Positions 20,394 through 32,830 of a stretch of 64,000 nucleotides of DNA are shown here, piece by piece (position 1 is the stretch's first letter; each line of letters begins with the position of its first letter). The stretch is from positions 186,001 to 250,000 of the forward strand of contig NBIV01000029.1 in NCBI GenBank assembly GCA_003194525.1, given 5' to 3'. Position numbers and translations under genes: made by a program. The notes under the pieces are model-generated. The model was given only the letters and a program-made list of their open reading frames with translations. It had not been told where the DNA came from and did no database searches. This DNA is from Gracilariopsis chorda (lineage: Eukaryota > Rhodophyta > Florideophyceae > Gracilariales > Gracilariaceae).

Positions 20394-22570
20394 ATGTCGA
20401 GAAATCCCTCCGATGCGGAGCCAGTGGTTACGAGTAGTCGCTCCCGCGACAACGCGGACACTTCCGAAGTTCGGTTCGTACCCCGTATCCCTATACGGAC
20501 AAGTTCAAGCCATGCTGGTGCCGCTTCATTGCGGAATGATACCCCCGACCGGGAACCCCGGAACCTCCTTTTGCCCTCGTTATCACCCCCGCAGGGGAAT
20601 GCAGCATGGACTCCGGCTGTTGCCGCAGTGCTTCAGGCACCCCTGCCTGCTCCGGCTGTCGTGGCTTCAAGCCCCCGTGGAACGGGCGATAACACCCCCA
20701 GGTGACTTCCCTGGAATCCCAGGTCCGCGCTCTGTGGATCGCCCATGACACCCTGGAAGGGGAACTAAAATCCCTCCAAGAGGTGGTCTTGGCAACCCCC
20801 GTAAAAACGGTTGCCGAAGAACTCCGTATTTTACGGTCTGACGCCAACTCCGTGTTGGAGAGTTTGGGACAACCCGCCACCTTCATCGAAGGAGTTGAAG
20901 CCCGATTTGATCGGATTGGTGCCCGCCTGGAGACGCTGGAGCAGTTCGTCCTCATGGATAAACCATCCCCGGATGATCCAGTAAACGGGGCATCGCACAA
21001 CGACCAGCTTGCTGGGAAGAAGAAACGCCGTCATTGACGGAAACACCACCGAAAATATTCGGACTCCGATTCTTCGACATCGTCAGACTCATCCCGAAAC
21101 CATTCGGTTAGCTCGAGCTCCTCGGACTCCGACTCGGAGGACGAGAAGCGAGGCTACTCCTCCCGCTCGAAGCGGTCATCGGCCACTGGAGGTGTGATCC
21201 GAACCCGCCAGAAGGGGAGAAGACACCCCGGTCTCCGGGAATTGAAACCGACAAACCCGCATTACCGGAAGCTTTTATCGTACCGGTACTACCGGCTCGA
21301 AGATTCGTCACTTGGACGTACGCCCCGTGGTACGGGAAAGGTCCGAGAATGCATTAAGCGAATGCAGCTCTCGCTCCGAAACCAGTATTTTACTGGAGAG
21401 GACCCAGTCCTAGTACTGGATTTCTTATCCCGCTTTGTAGCGGAGGCCGATATCCTCGGTATGAATGAGGGACAAGCCTATTTGGCTTTACCGTATTTCT
21501 TACAGGGAGTGGCGGAGGACCAATACAACTCTGTCAGAGGATCTTCTCGTGCCTCCGAGGGAGGAGTTACTTGCTGGCCGGAGGCTGTGCAGTATCTTCT
21601 GCTCTCCTACGCCACAAACAATGCTATTCAGCAGGCTATCCTCGCTTTGAGAGATACACGCCAGCGTGCTGGAGAGACCGAGACCGATTACTCGGTGCGC
21701 CTTAACAAGGCTTTCCACAGATGTGGTAACGTATACCCCGCTGGGGAGCGCATTACCATGTTCATCGATGGTCTTGACCCGGCAATCCGGAGTTTAGTTA
21801 CCCGTTATCGGGAGGACAAGCGGAGGATCACCTATCTCGACCTGGTTCAACACGCTCGAGCGGAAGGGGATGCACTCCGTGCAAGAACTCCGAACAATCG
21901 GTCTAAATCCGCCAAGGCGTTGTTGCTGGAAAGCGAAACTTCCTCACTCCCGCTCACTGCGGATGGGAACCCTGGACAGAGATTTGATACCGTGCATTTA
22001 GTGCAGGGGGATGGTTTGTCGATACCAACCAGTGATTTGCCGTCGACGACGGAGATGACCCGTGATACGGGAACAGAAGACCCCGTTTTGTACGGTGGTA
22101 ACAGTCGGGTCCAACCCCAACGACTCCCGTTTTCAAACGGTCAATCCCGTTATCAACGGCCTCGATGGACTGACACCGGCCCTGTGGTTCGCTTCTCCGA
22201 CACTCGGAATAATAATCCGCGTGTAGCGGTGTTGGCTCTCATTTGCCACCTATGTTATGCCCATGGCCATACCTCCCCTCAGTGTATCTGCTCACTGAAG
22301 GATATGGCCAAGGTGGTGCCAAACTACGAGGCCCTCACTCCAGAGGAGAAACGTTCCGTCCCAACGGCTTCCTACCTCCGTGCTAAAACGGACTTTTCCC
22401 ATGCCCTACCACAGACCCCGCGTGCGCGGCAAGCTTCATACACCCCGATTCGGGAGATCACGCAACCATCCGTTGCAACCCCCGCTTATGCGGATAGAAA
22501 CCCCGTCAACGAGATGAAGCACTCGTTGTCGAGGAAACCAACCCACCGCCGAAGGCGGAAAACTAACTGA
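20394..22570 (+). mobile_element. Gag-like region of the chromovirus fossil
   Basis: Three successive open stretches (20394-20705, 20702-21037 and 21194-22570). The second is a predicted coiled coil (LESQVRALWIAHDTLEGEL). The third has a capsid-like helical region (near ALPYFLQGVAEDQY, then VRLNKAFHRCG and FIDGLDPAIRSLV, typical of Ty3 gag capsids) and near its end a zinc knuckle, CHLCYAHGHTSPQC. A fossil; not treated as a working gene. Confidence 0.8.
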
Positions 22571-22583
22571 GGGAGCCTCCCCT

Positions 22584-25500
22584 TTGGGAGAGGCGTCCTC
22601 AAAAACGAGGCTGTTGGCGCCCGAGGCGTCCCCGCCTCGCTCCCAAGTGAAAGTCCTCTCGAGGAAAGACACCGCTGACGCGGACTCTGCTCACCTCGGT
22701 GTGTTGCGTCGCCCGTGGGTACGGAGTAAAAATCCCCGGATTCCCGGTAGAGTCTTGGTCTTGGCCAAGTGCAACTATAAGGGCTATGCCGACCTCGACC
22801 TTGATCCCCAGTTTATGGTGAGGTTTCTCACCGTCCTGGATACAGGTGCAGGCCCCAACATTGTTGTGGAATAATTGTTACCCCCACTTGTGCGGTCTCG
22901 TATCCGCTCTGACGCGGTCCCCGACATTTCGGATGCGAACAACAATCCGTTACAAACGGTGGGCACAGTGGACCTCGTCGTGAGACTTGGTACCTCTGTG
23001 GTGAAGTTGGACTTCATCGTTTGTCGTTCATTGGCAGCACCAGTCATACTGTGAAGTGATTACTGCGACATATTTGTCGACGCAATCAGGCCCCACCTCA
23101 CGCGTGTAGAACTTGACGACGGATCGTCAGTTCCGATTGTTCGCCGCCCGCTAAAGCGGTCCTCTCGGAAAAAAGTTCCGCTCCCTGCTGCGCAGGAACT
23201 ACCGCCCGCATCCCGCGAGTCCACCAAGCTCCGCGTCGCGGCCTCGGTTTCTATACCACTTGATTCCCAAGTCTGGGTGCAGGTAAATTCCCGTCAACAC
23301 GGTCTTCGAGTTATACAACCCCTCGCCTCGTTGTACGAGAAATCCCAGCTGGCGCTGGCTAATGGAATTGTCTCCATTTCCCCGGATGTTCCTTTCCGGA
23401 TATTGGTTGCCAATTTTTGCAAACACCCCCAGTATCGGGTAAAACACCAAGTAATTGGGGGTGTAACCCCCCATCCTATGGGAATGCTGCCAACGAAAAT
23501 GACAGCCGCCGATGTACTCGGAGTTACCACCTCTTCTGAGGAGTTCGCCCCGCCGTCCGAAGACGTCAAGTCTAAGGAGGGGGAGGAAACCGCTACTTCA
23601 GCGTCGAACATACCGAGTAACTCGGAATTGGAATTGCGAACCACACCTGTTCCACAGGACAATGCTCCATCGAGCAACGACCGGATTGATCCGGAAAAAG
23701 CACTTGAAGCGCTGAACTTCAGCCACGTGCCAGAGTCGCACCGCGACAAACTCCGTACTATGTTACGGGAATTCACCACAATGTGGGATGGCTCGCTTGG
23801 CGAGATTGATGCAACGGAACACCGGATCGATTTAATCCCCGGTGCACGACCGGTTGCACAACCCCCTTACAGGGCAGGTCCGAAAGCTCGGGAAGAGGAG
23901 CAGTCCCAAGTGGACAAGATGCTCCGCGCAGGTGTGATTGAGCCCGCTCAATCACCCTGGGCATCCCCAGTTGTACTGGCTTTAAAGGCCGACGGAACCT
24001 GGAGGTTCTGTGTCGACTACCGCCGGCTCAATGCCGTGACTGTTAGGGACACGTACCCTATCCCTCGTATAGACGAGTGTATTGACTCCCTTGGAGACGC
24101 CACTGTGTTCACGGCCCTCGATGCCAATTGGGGATATTGGCAAGTACCTTTCAGACAGGAGGATCGCGACAAAACCGCATTCACCTGCCACACAGGAACG
24201 TACCGCTTCAAGCGGATGCCATTTGGGTTAACCAACGCCCCCGCCACCTTTCAGCGTGCAGTAGGTATTCTACTCAACCGCTTTAAGTGGCGGAGTTATC
24301 TGGTCTACCTTGATGATATTATCATCTTCTCCAACTCGTTGGACGACCATCTCACTCACGTCCAAGACGTGCTGACCGTACTCCGCGATGCGGGAATTAC
24401 CCTCAAGTTGAGGAAATGTGAGTTTTTCACAGATACTGTGAAGTATCTGGGTCACATTATCCGTCCTGGACGGTTAGCGATCGAGAAAGCTCGAGCCAAA
24501 TCCCTCGTTGAAGCGAAAGAGCCCCGTACTCAAACGGAACTGGGCTCCTTTTTGGGGCTGGTCAAGGTCTATCGACGGTTTATCCCGAACTTTTCGGATA
24601 CCGCGGCGCCCCTGAACGCGTTGTTGCGAAAGGTGAACCCCCCAAAACTGGGAACATTTACGCCCGAGCAATCGGAAGCCTTTAACTCCTTGAAGGAGGC
24701 TGTCACATCAGCACCAATCCTACATCTCCCAAAACTTGGGTTGCCATACTCCGTAAATACGGACTCGAGCGACTACCAAGTCGGGTGTGCTCTTTTTCAA
24801 ACCACCCCCGAAAGGGAACGACACCCAATCGGTTATTGGTCGCGCTCGCTCAATGTTCATGAGCGGAACTACTCCGTATCGGAGAAAGAGTGCCTCGCCG
24901 TCGTATGAGCGATGACAACTCTGCGCCCCTACCTTATGGGAGTTCACTTCACCGTGTACACGGATCAATCCTCATTGAGGTGGTTGATGAATATGTCCGA
25001 CCCATCGGGACGCCTGATGCGCTGGAGACTCCGCCTCGCGGAATATGACTTTCATGTCATTTATAAAAAGGGCGCGCAGAACACCCAAGCCGACGCCCTG
25101 TCGCGTTTACCCACAAGTGGGGAAGCACTCCCAACGGAGGATGATGAAGTCCCATGTTTCATGGCCATAGACCCAGATGATCCGGAATGTGCCGACGAGG
25201 CTGGGCCAGAACACTGGGACGAGGATGCTGACTTTGACGAACTACTCGCATCGCGAGATGAATCTGAGAACCCGTTACCGGGAAACTTTGTACCGGTATC
25301 ACCGGAAGAAATGATCCGAGAACAATTCGGCGACCCATTCTGTACGAGGATTCGTGCCCGTCCTAACGGTGGTGAACATCTCCCTTTCGGGGTAAACGAC
25401 AAAGGCTACCTCGTACGGAAGGTCGAAGCCCGCCCACAGATTGTGGTACCTCATTACCTGCAGTCGCGGGTGTTACATCTATCACACTACGCCCCCATTG

Positions 25501-26432
25501 GAGGTCACCCAGGTGGGAGGAAACTCTACCTAACCCTGCGAAGGGATTTCTATTGGCCCACCATGGCGGTGGATTGCTACGCAACCGTGTGGTTCTGTAG
25601 CGAATGCGCGAAGAATCGCGTGAAACTTCGCAAAAATGCGAAGAAGATGAAACTATTCCCTGCAAGGGCGCCGCTCGAGTTTATCGCGATCGATATTCTC
25701 GGACCAGTACTCACCACGAAACGTGGAAACAAGTTTCTACTTGTCATTACCGACCGCTTTTCTAAGCTGGTACAGACTGTCCCTCTTCGGAGGATAACCG
25801 CTCTCACGGTGGCCCAGGCTCTGGTGACGCACTGGATTTTCGTCTACGGTCCCCCTGTGGAGGTGCTCTCCGATAACGGGAAGCAGATCGTGAGCAAGTT
25901 CTTCCAGGATGTTTGTCGCATCCTGGATGTCAAGAACTTGTTCACGACTACCTACCACCCCCAGTGTAATGGGCAAGTTGAACGGTTTAACCGGATGTTA
26001 CTCGCGGCGAACGTTCCTACGTCGCAGACCACCCAAAAAACTGGGACATGTACGCTGATGCGTAAACCTACGCGTACAACACGCAGGTACACCGGACTAC
26101 CGGAGTTTCGCCATTCGAGTTGGTTCTATCTAGAACACCCCCGCCTGTGGCGCTGGAACCCCAAGCTACCTTGGACAATTTCCCATCAGTGGGTATCTAC
26201 CGGCAGCAATGGAAGCAATGGCTTTCCAAGCTGGTCCCCGCTGCACGGAAGTCTATGGCACGGGCCCAAGCCGCTTACAAGCGGGATTTTGATGCTCGCT
26301 TGCGAGGGAAACCATCCCCGATTCGGGCGAATAACTACGTTCTCATCAGGAAGGAGTACTACAACCCGGAACGGGAGAAGCGCCATAAACTCTCGCCTAT
26401 GGCGGATGGACCATTCAAGGTCATCTCTGTGA
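22584..26432 (+). mobile_element. Pol region of the chromovirus fossil (PR-RT-RH-IN)
   Basis: The parts follow the Ty3 order. An aspartic protease active-site motif (LDTGAGPN) lies near 22845. Reverse transcriptase with FCVDYRRLN and VYLDDIIIFS falls in 23277-24500, then RNase H (NTDSSDYQVGCALF). The integrase region in 24912-26100 has an HHCC zinc-binding part (HLSHYAPIGGHPGG ... CSEC) and the core segments AIDILGP and LSDNG ... GQVERFN. The region is broken in several places. Confidence 0.88.
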
Positions 26433-27747
26433 ACACCGACACTGTCGTGGTAGAGATGGGCGACACGCACGAACGGATTTCCCGTGATCGTGTTGTCCTT
26501 GCCCCTCCTCCCTCGTCAGAGGTAGTCCTGGATCCAGGCAACCCCGTTTCTATGGACTCTGCAACACCGGAATCATCTGGGAGTACTAGGCCTACGGTAC
26601 TACCACACCCCAGCCGGGGACTCTCAGACCTACCGACCCTGTCGGACTCACCGCCTCAGCCGGGTAATTTGGGCCCCTCAGCGCCCGCCCCTACCACGCC
26701 CGCCCCCCTGGCGCGATTTATACCCGCCAGGCGGGGAATGTTATCCCTTATCCCGCCGCTCCGTCTAATGAGGGGGAGGAGAACACTCGTTTTCCAGGAA
26801 CGATATCGCCGTCGCAACGGGAAACACGGAACATACATAACACTGACCGTGGAGCACGGAGTATGTCACACGACACTAACCCCCCGTTCTCGGGCAGTGC
26901 TGCGCAACAAGAACCAGACGCGCAGGCCTCGCAAAAGCGGCAGTTATACCGTGCTACACGGGAGGTTGAAGCGCAACTACCGCACACCCCTGTCAGGGAA
27001 AAAGGCAGCCAAGCCACAGTCGAAGCTTCAGACCCTGGCGCGCAAGCGCCGGAAACGCCTCCCGTCGTCGACGGAATCGAAGCCCCCGCTCCGGGGAATA
27101 ATTTGCGCCAACCCCCGCAACGCTGTGGCGAAGAACCGAGGAACTCGGGAAAAACGCGCGCAATCGCACGCTCGAAACCGGTCGTACCGGACGCTGCCCC
27201 TCCTCATGGAGACGGTGCACCGCGCTCAGCGGCAATTCCCGTGAAAAGGGTGTCATCGGCACCTGCCCGGCACCCCCCAAAGGGAAAATTTGACCAAAAT
27301 ACCAGTGTACCGGAGTTAGCCCCAGGCAACCCGTCAGTAGCCGGGGACACCACGGCGTCGCTGGAACGTATGGTGCAGAGCGCTTGCGCACCTAGCAGGG
27401 AGGCGGAACGCTTACCAATCACCGTGTCGCACGGGACCACGCAGGGGATGTCGCAAACGCCGTTCCCGCATACGTGGCAAAGACCCCGCAAGCTCGCGGT
27501 TCGGGAAGAAGACCGCACTCGCGGAGTTCAAGTCCCCCGCCGACTGGCGGTTCGCCCGGCCTACCGTGATGACGGGAACAACGACGCCCCTCTGGGGAAT
27601 GACTTACCGGTGAAAACCGTGACGCCACACACCCTCTTGAGAGATATCTTCCCGCATGAGCAGCGGCCACTAGGACAGCGCACGGCAACGCCGGAGACAT
27701 CGCCGACAACCCGGATGGGGGGCAACATACCGCACAGCGGGTAACCC

Positions 27748-27999
27748 TTGCAAGGGAGTACAACCACCACCCGGCACGGCCGGCAGGTCTACGAACGAGA
27801 GTTCGTAGTAGACCGACTTGTCGGACACACCTGGGACCAGGATTGTAATCTACAATACCGCGTCCGCTGGTACGGATATGACCCCAGTGGGGATACGTGG
27901 GAGACAATTGAACACCTCCCACGATCGCAGGTCGTGCGATACCACCGTCCAACGGGAACTGCAGCCCCAGCCACGCTGGTTAATGCCAAATTCGGGTAA
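27748..27999 (+). mobile_element. Chromodomain of the chromovirus fossil
   Basis: A chromodomain is clear: FVVDRLVGHTWDQDCNL then YRVRWYGYDPSGDTWETIE. Position after the integrase marks the element as a chromovirus. The intervening ~1.3 kb (26433-27747) is Pro/Arg/Ser-rich and has overlapping open frames on both strands with no recognisable domain. Confidence 0.85.
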
Positions 28000-28186
28000 C
28001 GTTGCTGCGCGAGCGGAGGGCAGTAAGAAAGCATAGCAAGGGAAGGTCCGTCCAAGACGGGGAATTCTGAATGGAAATCACCGTCCGAGACGGGAAAGTT
28101 TACCTAGTAGAGCAGCAAGCTCCATACTACACTACACTAACTGGCATAGCCAGGGAAGGAACACCAGGAACCTGGACAAAAGGGGC

Positions 28187-28813
28187 TCACTCTTCGCCGT
28201 CGCCCGGGGCGTAACAACCAGCGAGGCGGTAGGCCAACGCGTCCGCCATAGTGGTGACATCCCCCGATACCTCGGCAGCGCTCAGACCGGCACCCCGGAG
28301 AAAACGTGCGATGATCTCGTTTCCATTTGCCGTCACCCCACTGGGGATAGAAGGTCCGGCACTTGCCGCTGAAGGGTCAGCAGCCGGCTCGGCCGGAGAT
28401 ACCCCCTCTGGGAAAGCTTCCGTGCTAGCGCCGGTTTCCTCTACGTCCATCTCCCCGGGGTCTTCCGGTTCGTTATCGACCATTGGGTCATCCCCGCCGT
28501 ATGCGCGGTAGTAGTCGTCAGAATCGACGTACCCCACCGGGTGGTCTTCCGGCACATGCCGGGGCGCATCGCGAAGCTCGCGCGCCTCCTCGGAGGAAAT
28601 TTCCCGGAACTCCCAGGGGTCGAAGTAGATAAAATCCCTCACAAGGGCGGTGTTTCTACCCAGTCCCGGACCACCGGTGTTACCGCTGGCGCCATCCAGA
28701 CGACCGCTTTGCTCCAGCGGGACCTCACTCCAGCTAACGCTGTCAATGTACCCAAATAATTGGAGGACCTCTTCATTGTTGGCCTGGCCCCCAAGGGGGT
28801 TGCGAAGATCCAA
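28187..28813 (-). mobile_element. Antisense ORF 2 in the chromovirus fossil
   Basis: An open minus-strand stretch of ~208 codons between the chromodomain and the 3' LTR, opposite to gag and pol. It is acidic (long Asp/Glu/Pro run in the middle) with a more structured C-terminus (NEIIARFLRGAGLSAAEV). No known domain. It directly follows the antisense ORF at 28829-29974. Antisense ORFs in this position occur in some plant Ty3 elements (established), with unknown function. Confidence 0.6.
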
Positions 28814-28828
28814 ATTGCGGATCGCTGT

Positions 28829-29974
28829 TCACACACGCGGTGGGAGGAACCAGAGACGAAACTGGTCGTACGCCTCGTTGAGAATATAAGCCGCAGTGCG
28901 GGCCGCCCACTCCGTAACCACTACGGACCACAACGCCGACCGGGGATCCTGCATGAGCAGCGAACCGAGGTACGTAAGTACAGGCGGCAGTTCTATGTAG
29001 CACTCCCGGCAGGCTTCATGGAAGCGCCACCACTCGGGGAGTGCTACATACCGACCTAGTCGGTGAGGCGGCGCAATTCGCTCTATCTCCACGTTCTGAT
29101 ACGGGATGAAATACCCGAATCGGGATCGCCAACGGCGCTTATAGCGGATGAAGTTCTGGAGGAAGGTTGACCGGTATTGCCGAGAAAGATAGCGGAACTC
29201 CGCCCGAATAATCGGTCGCTCCCAACAAAGGGCTTCTTGCCGCGCTGCCGGGAAATTCCTCCAAGCGAGGGTCTCGAGACGGAACAGGTTGTCACTGTAC
29301 CCAATCTTCCCGCGAGTGCGGAAGTGGCTAACGTCGAAGCGAAACTCCGGTGGGACCGGTACATCGAATGGAGCCTGGCTCTGCCGTTGGTATGCCATGC
29401 GCGTCAACGCGGTCTGCGCCGCGGCGACGGTCTCGCCCGAATTCCTTCGGAGGTGGTGACGCGGAATCGAAATCCGGTGACGCCAATCCCACGATGTGGT
29501 GACTGCTCTGGGCAGATCCCCCGGAAGGGTGTCTGAGCCATCCGCATAAGCGGTGACCAATCCCTCATTGAGGACAGCGACTGGGTGAAACCACGGGGCA
29601 AGGCGCAGGCACGACGCGTGATTCCGATTCATCGGGTTGAGCCCCACCAGGGTGTTGTAGGTTGGCCAGTTGAACGCCGGAGCGGTTCCGGAGGACCCCA
29701 CCGAAGGTGGTAGTGCGAAGGGATGGTCGGCTGTAGCAGCCATATTCCCCGGTTGTACCGGATGTCGATCGCCTTGAGGCAGAGGAACTGACCGGAAACC
29801 GGTGGTGTATCGCCCGAGAGGCCTCGGAGGTTGGCTGTTGTTGTTGATGTTGTTGTCGTTGTTCATTTCTCCCTTTTTGAGGGTGGCTGTTGTTTTTGTT
29901 TGTGCGCTCGATGACTCTGGTGCAGAGGGATTTACCGGAGAACCGGAGACAGAGCACGCCCTTTTATCACCCAT
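28829..29974 (-). mobile_element. Antisense ORF 1 in the chromovirus fossil
   Basis: A 381-codon minus-strand ORF with a proper ATG at 29974, close to the 3' LTR. It has a low-complexity Asn/Ser/Pro-rich first ~60 residues, then a globular, Arg- and aromatic-rich part (FRFDVSHFRTRGKIGYSDN, RYKRRWRSRFGYFIPYQN). No family was recognised. Its length and composition argue that it was once translated. Its promoter would lie in or near the 3' LTR, read backwards. Confidence 0.65.
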
Positions 29975-30035
29975 TTTCGTCTGGGAATCCTCCGCGTCCG
30001 CGGTCGTTTTCCCGTCTTAGGGGGGGGATATGAAG

Positions 30036-30850
30036 TGCAACGCCCTCAGGGAGGGATTCCTGGTACTTGATCGTTTTCCAGATATTATCGGTTGTGTAGT
30101 GTGTATATGAACTACGCCCCACAATGGTAGGTATGGACACGTGGGACACGGCTTTGGATCGATTGGCGGTTGGCCACAGTAGTGGATGTTGCCACGAAAT
30201 GTGGAGTATCTTAGTTAATATTATTTATTATTTTCACACCCAATCCTGGGAAGCTAGTACTTAGTGCGACGGCGCACTGCCGTCGCACCAGTAAACCTTC
30301 CCCAACAAGGGACCCCAACCTGGGGAATTGGCTCTAGTTGTTACCGCTTGCGCACGTGCTCTACTCCTCCTTGGAGGGAAGCGCCGTGAACCACGGGACA
30401 TCTAACCCCCTTGCACATCTAAAGAGGCCCATCCTTGGGAGTATAATTGTTCCAATAATATTGGTGTTTCGCCCTGTATAGGGATATTGTTACCGGCATC
30501 GCCGTTCGCCCCCGTCGCTCTTGCCACTCACTTCGTCCTCTCTTCCTCCTCTTCGCGCTTCCTTTTTCCCCTTTCTAGGGTAGCACCTCCCGCTATCCGT
30601 GGCCCTCGTGTGCGCATCCGTCCACACACCCCCACTTACGTGGAAACATCTCTCTACTGAGGATCACACTCCGCTCACGCGGATACTGATTCTTCGCCTT
30701 CACCTCCCTGCGCAAGTCGCGACAGGTGTCCCTGGTCTTACAAACCGGCTTCGCCGTGACACCTCTGGGAGGGCTCTACCCAACTGGGTTCACCTCGTGA
30801 GAGGAAGATCCCGAACGTCTTTCGGTTTTTTTCCCATTTGGGGCATTGCA
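30036..30850 (+). repeat. 3' LTR, 815 bp
   Basis: It begins TGCAACGCCC and ends GGGGCATTGCA. It is preceded by a G-rich polypurine-like tract (about 30019-30027). Differences from the 5' LTR are scattered, mostly single substitutions. Confidence 0.93.
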
Positions 30851-31680
30851 ACACACGTTGGTTGGACTGGGGCAGCATTTATTTCTTGTTAGCGTAGTAA
30901 AGCTGCCTCAGCCAGTACATTGATAGGATTTGCAGCGTCACACTTAGTAATGGTGGTCATGATGTGTTTCTGTACGCTGAAGGATTTTGCGAAACGTAGA
31001 AGACTTGTTTATTGTTCATTAGTAGTGGTTAGCTATTTTTTATCAAAGTAGCACTGCAATAACTAGGTTTATCGGAGTATTACTGCATTAGCTATGTTTA
31101 ACGGGATGAAAGGGTCTTTCAGACTGTAAGAAAGTGAAGACCGTTTATCGGAGTGGTGTTCTGGCTGTAGAAGCCCTTCCGCTAGTCGCCTAGTGTAGTA
31201 TTTGTAGTAGCACACGTGTATGCTGGTGGCAGCTGGTGCCGCGCGAACCGTAAGCCATACAATTTTGGCGCGGCCTACCTAGATAGTTACTCTCCGCTAG
31301 AGCGGCCGACGCTCTCAACATATAAACTCAAGGTGCTTCCTACTAGGCTCTTCGTCTTAGTTCCTTGGCACGGGTCCTTAGTCGTAGTAGGAGACGCAGC
31401 TCGTCAAATTGCTGTACAGGCTGCGCCGTATCGGATATCTACCGCTACATCGACTCCCTGCTTAGGCGCGTGGTACGTTTTTGGGCTACGCGTGTCTCCA
31501 TACTCGGCCTCACGACAGGGGGCCTTGCTCTACCCCGTACCTTCACCGTTCCGTCTTTTCCGACTCGGTAGCCGCACGGCCCTACACACCTTTCCGCGAT
31601 ACCCACTGCCAACGTTCCCGGACATTTCACCTGAGTAGGATGTCCGCGCGTACTACCTCACACAGACATCGATGCTTTGG
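30851..31680. other. Intergenic, no gene recognised
   Basis: A plus-strand open stretch at 31216-31638 has no known motif and poor coding character. The phrase TTTATCGGAG recurs near 31070 and 31144, hinting at old repeat sequence. Nothing else was seen. Confidence 0.4.
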
Positions 31681-32468
31681 TGCAGTGCTCGTGAGTGGGA
31701 GAACACCGAAAGGCACTCGGGATCTTTCCTTCTTAGAGGTGAACCCAGTTGGTTAGAGCCCTCCCAGAGGTGGTGCAACTATTTCTGGTTGTAAGGCTGA
31801 GGTCGCCCATCGCGACTTACGCAGGGAGTTTGAGTTGAGAATCTGGTACCTGCGAGAGCGGTGTGCGTGGGTGAGGGTCCTCGAGAGAGGTTAGGTTTCC
31901 ACGTAAGTGACATGTGCAAACACGGGCCGCGGGCAACGGGAAAGCCACCCTGTAAAGGAAAGGAAGAAAGGGGAAACTGAGGCACATAGTAATGACGGTG
32001 GCAAATGGCAGTGCCAGTAAGTATCCCTTGTGCAAAGGCGAACACCAAAGCAGTTGGAATAACAGTCCAACTACTGGGGTCCTTCAGACAGGCAAGGGGG
32101 ATAGACGTTCTGGAGGCTATGGTACTTTCCTCCAAGGAGGAGTAGAGAGCAGGTGAACGCGGTGAGGTCTTGAGCCACCTTCCCAGGTTGGGGTCTTTTC
32201 TCGGGTAGTTTTTACTCTTTTGAAGGCAACTCGCCGGCGCACTAAGTACTAACCATCCCAGCAATGAGTATAAAATAATAATATAAACTATATAAAATTA
32301 CTCCACATTGGTGGTTCATGCCTACTACTGTCGCCAACCGCTAATTGACTCTTGCGTGTACCTCGTGTCCCATCCAATACCAGTGGTCATAGTTCATGTA
32401 ATGAGTACATTACCAAAATATTCGGGAAATCAACCAAGTGCCATACATACCTCCCTGAAGGCGTTGCA
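31681..32468 (-). repeat. Solo LTR of the same family, old, minus orientation
   Basis: The ~788-bp block aligns end to end, reversed, with the 815-bp LTRs. Shared segments include GGGAGGGCTC, the CTCCTCCTTGGAGG region and the starting TGCAACGCC (ending at 32468). It is much more diverged than the 19470/30036 pair, so it is an older insertion or a sister family. Neither side continues into gag or pol, and no flanking duplication was found. Confidence 0.85.
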
Positions 32469-32635
32469 CTTCAGATGCACTCTAGACACTACGAAGTTGA
32501 CGTAAACCTGCGGCTGCGGTATGTGTACCAGCACATACTGTATTTACCATAGGATTCATTGTCTTTCTTCTATGGCAGACAGAGCTGCTGCTCGGAAAGG
32601 GCATATATGCGCATACGTCCTAGTACATGATGCAG

Positions 32636-32830
32636 ACATTGTAACTGCTGAGGTCAAGATGCCTTGTACTGCATTTTCACTTGCTTGGATCTCCGTCTTT
32701 GCGTCCGCCCGGTCGAAGTGCGACCATTTGTTCGCTTTGCCAACTAGTGTGACGCGTTAGCTGCAGAAGTGAGGGCAGACTATCAACCAGGCAGAACTAC
32801 AGTTCTTGTAAAGTATATCCCAGTTGTTGC
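32636..32830 (+). repeat. Dispersed ~190-bp repeat, copy 1
   Basis: This segment aligns with 34766-34960 at roughly 80 percent by eye; shared words include TGCGACCATTTGTTCGCTT and TATATCCCAGTTGTTGCA. Copy 1 has an open frame across much of its length (MPCTAFSLAWISVFASARS), the second has stops. They may be fragments of one duplicated gene or element. Confidence 0.75.

Larger units (their letters stand above)
19470..30850 (+). mobile_element. Ty3 (Metaviridae) chromovirus-type LTR retroelement, fossil
   Basis: An 11.4-kb element with two 815-bp LTRs that differ at about 40 positions (about 5 percent by eye), so the insertion is not very recent. In order: 5' LTR, gag-like region with a CCHC knuckle, aspartic protease, reverse transcriptase, RNase H, integrase, a long Pro/Arg-rich spacer, a chromodomain, two antisense ORFs, a G-rich tract and the 3' LTR. 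It is broken, with several breaks across gag and pol. The 5 bases on its two sides (TGAAC before, ACACA after) do not match, so the two LTRs may not derive from one clean insertion. Insertion preference of chromoviruses is guided by their chromodomain (established for the group). Confidence 0.93.

Noticed and set aside
26120-27744. Several overlapping Pro/Arg-rich ORFs between integrase and chromodomain
   Set aside because: All frames are partly open because stops are rare in this composition; no single one could be chosen as a separate gene.
31216-31638. 140-codon plus-strand ORF
   Set aside because: No motif and overlapping minus-strand ORFs; probably chance in GC-rich DNA.
31681-32468. 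3' LTR of a second full element extending right
   Set aside because: The bases before its start resemble the sequence before the 3' LTR, but no gag or pol sequence was found on the right side, so it is called a solo LTR.
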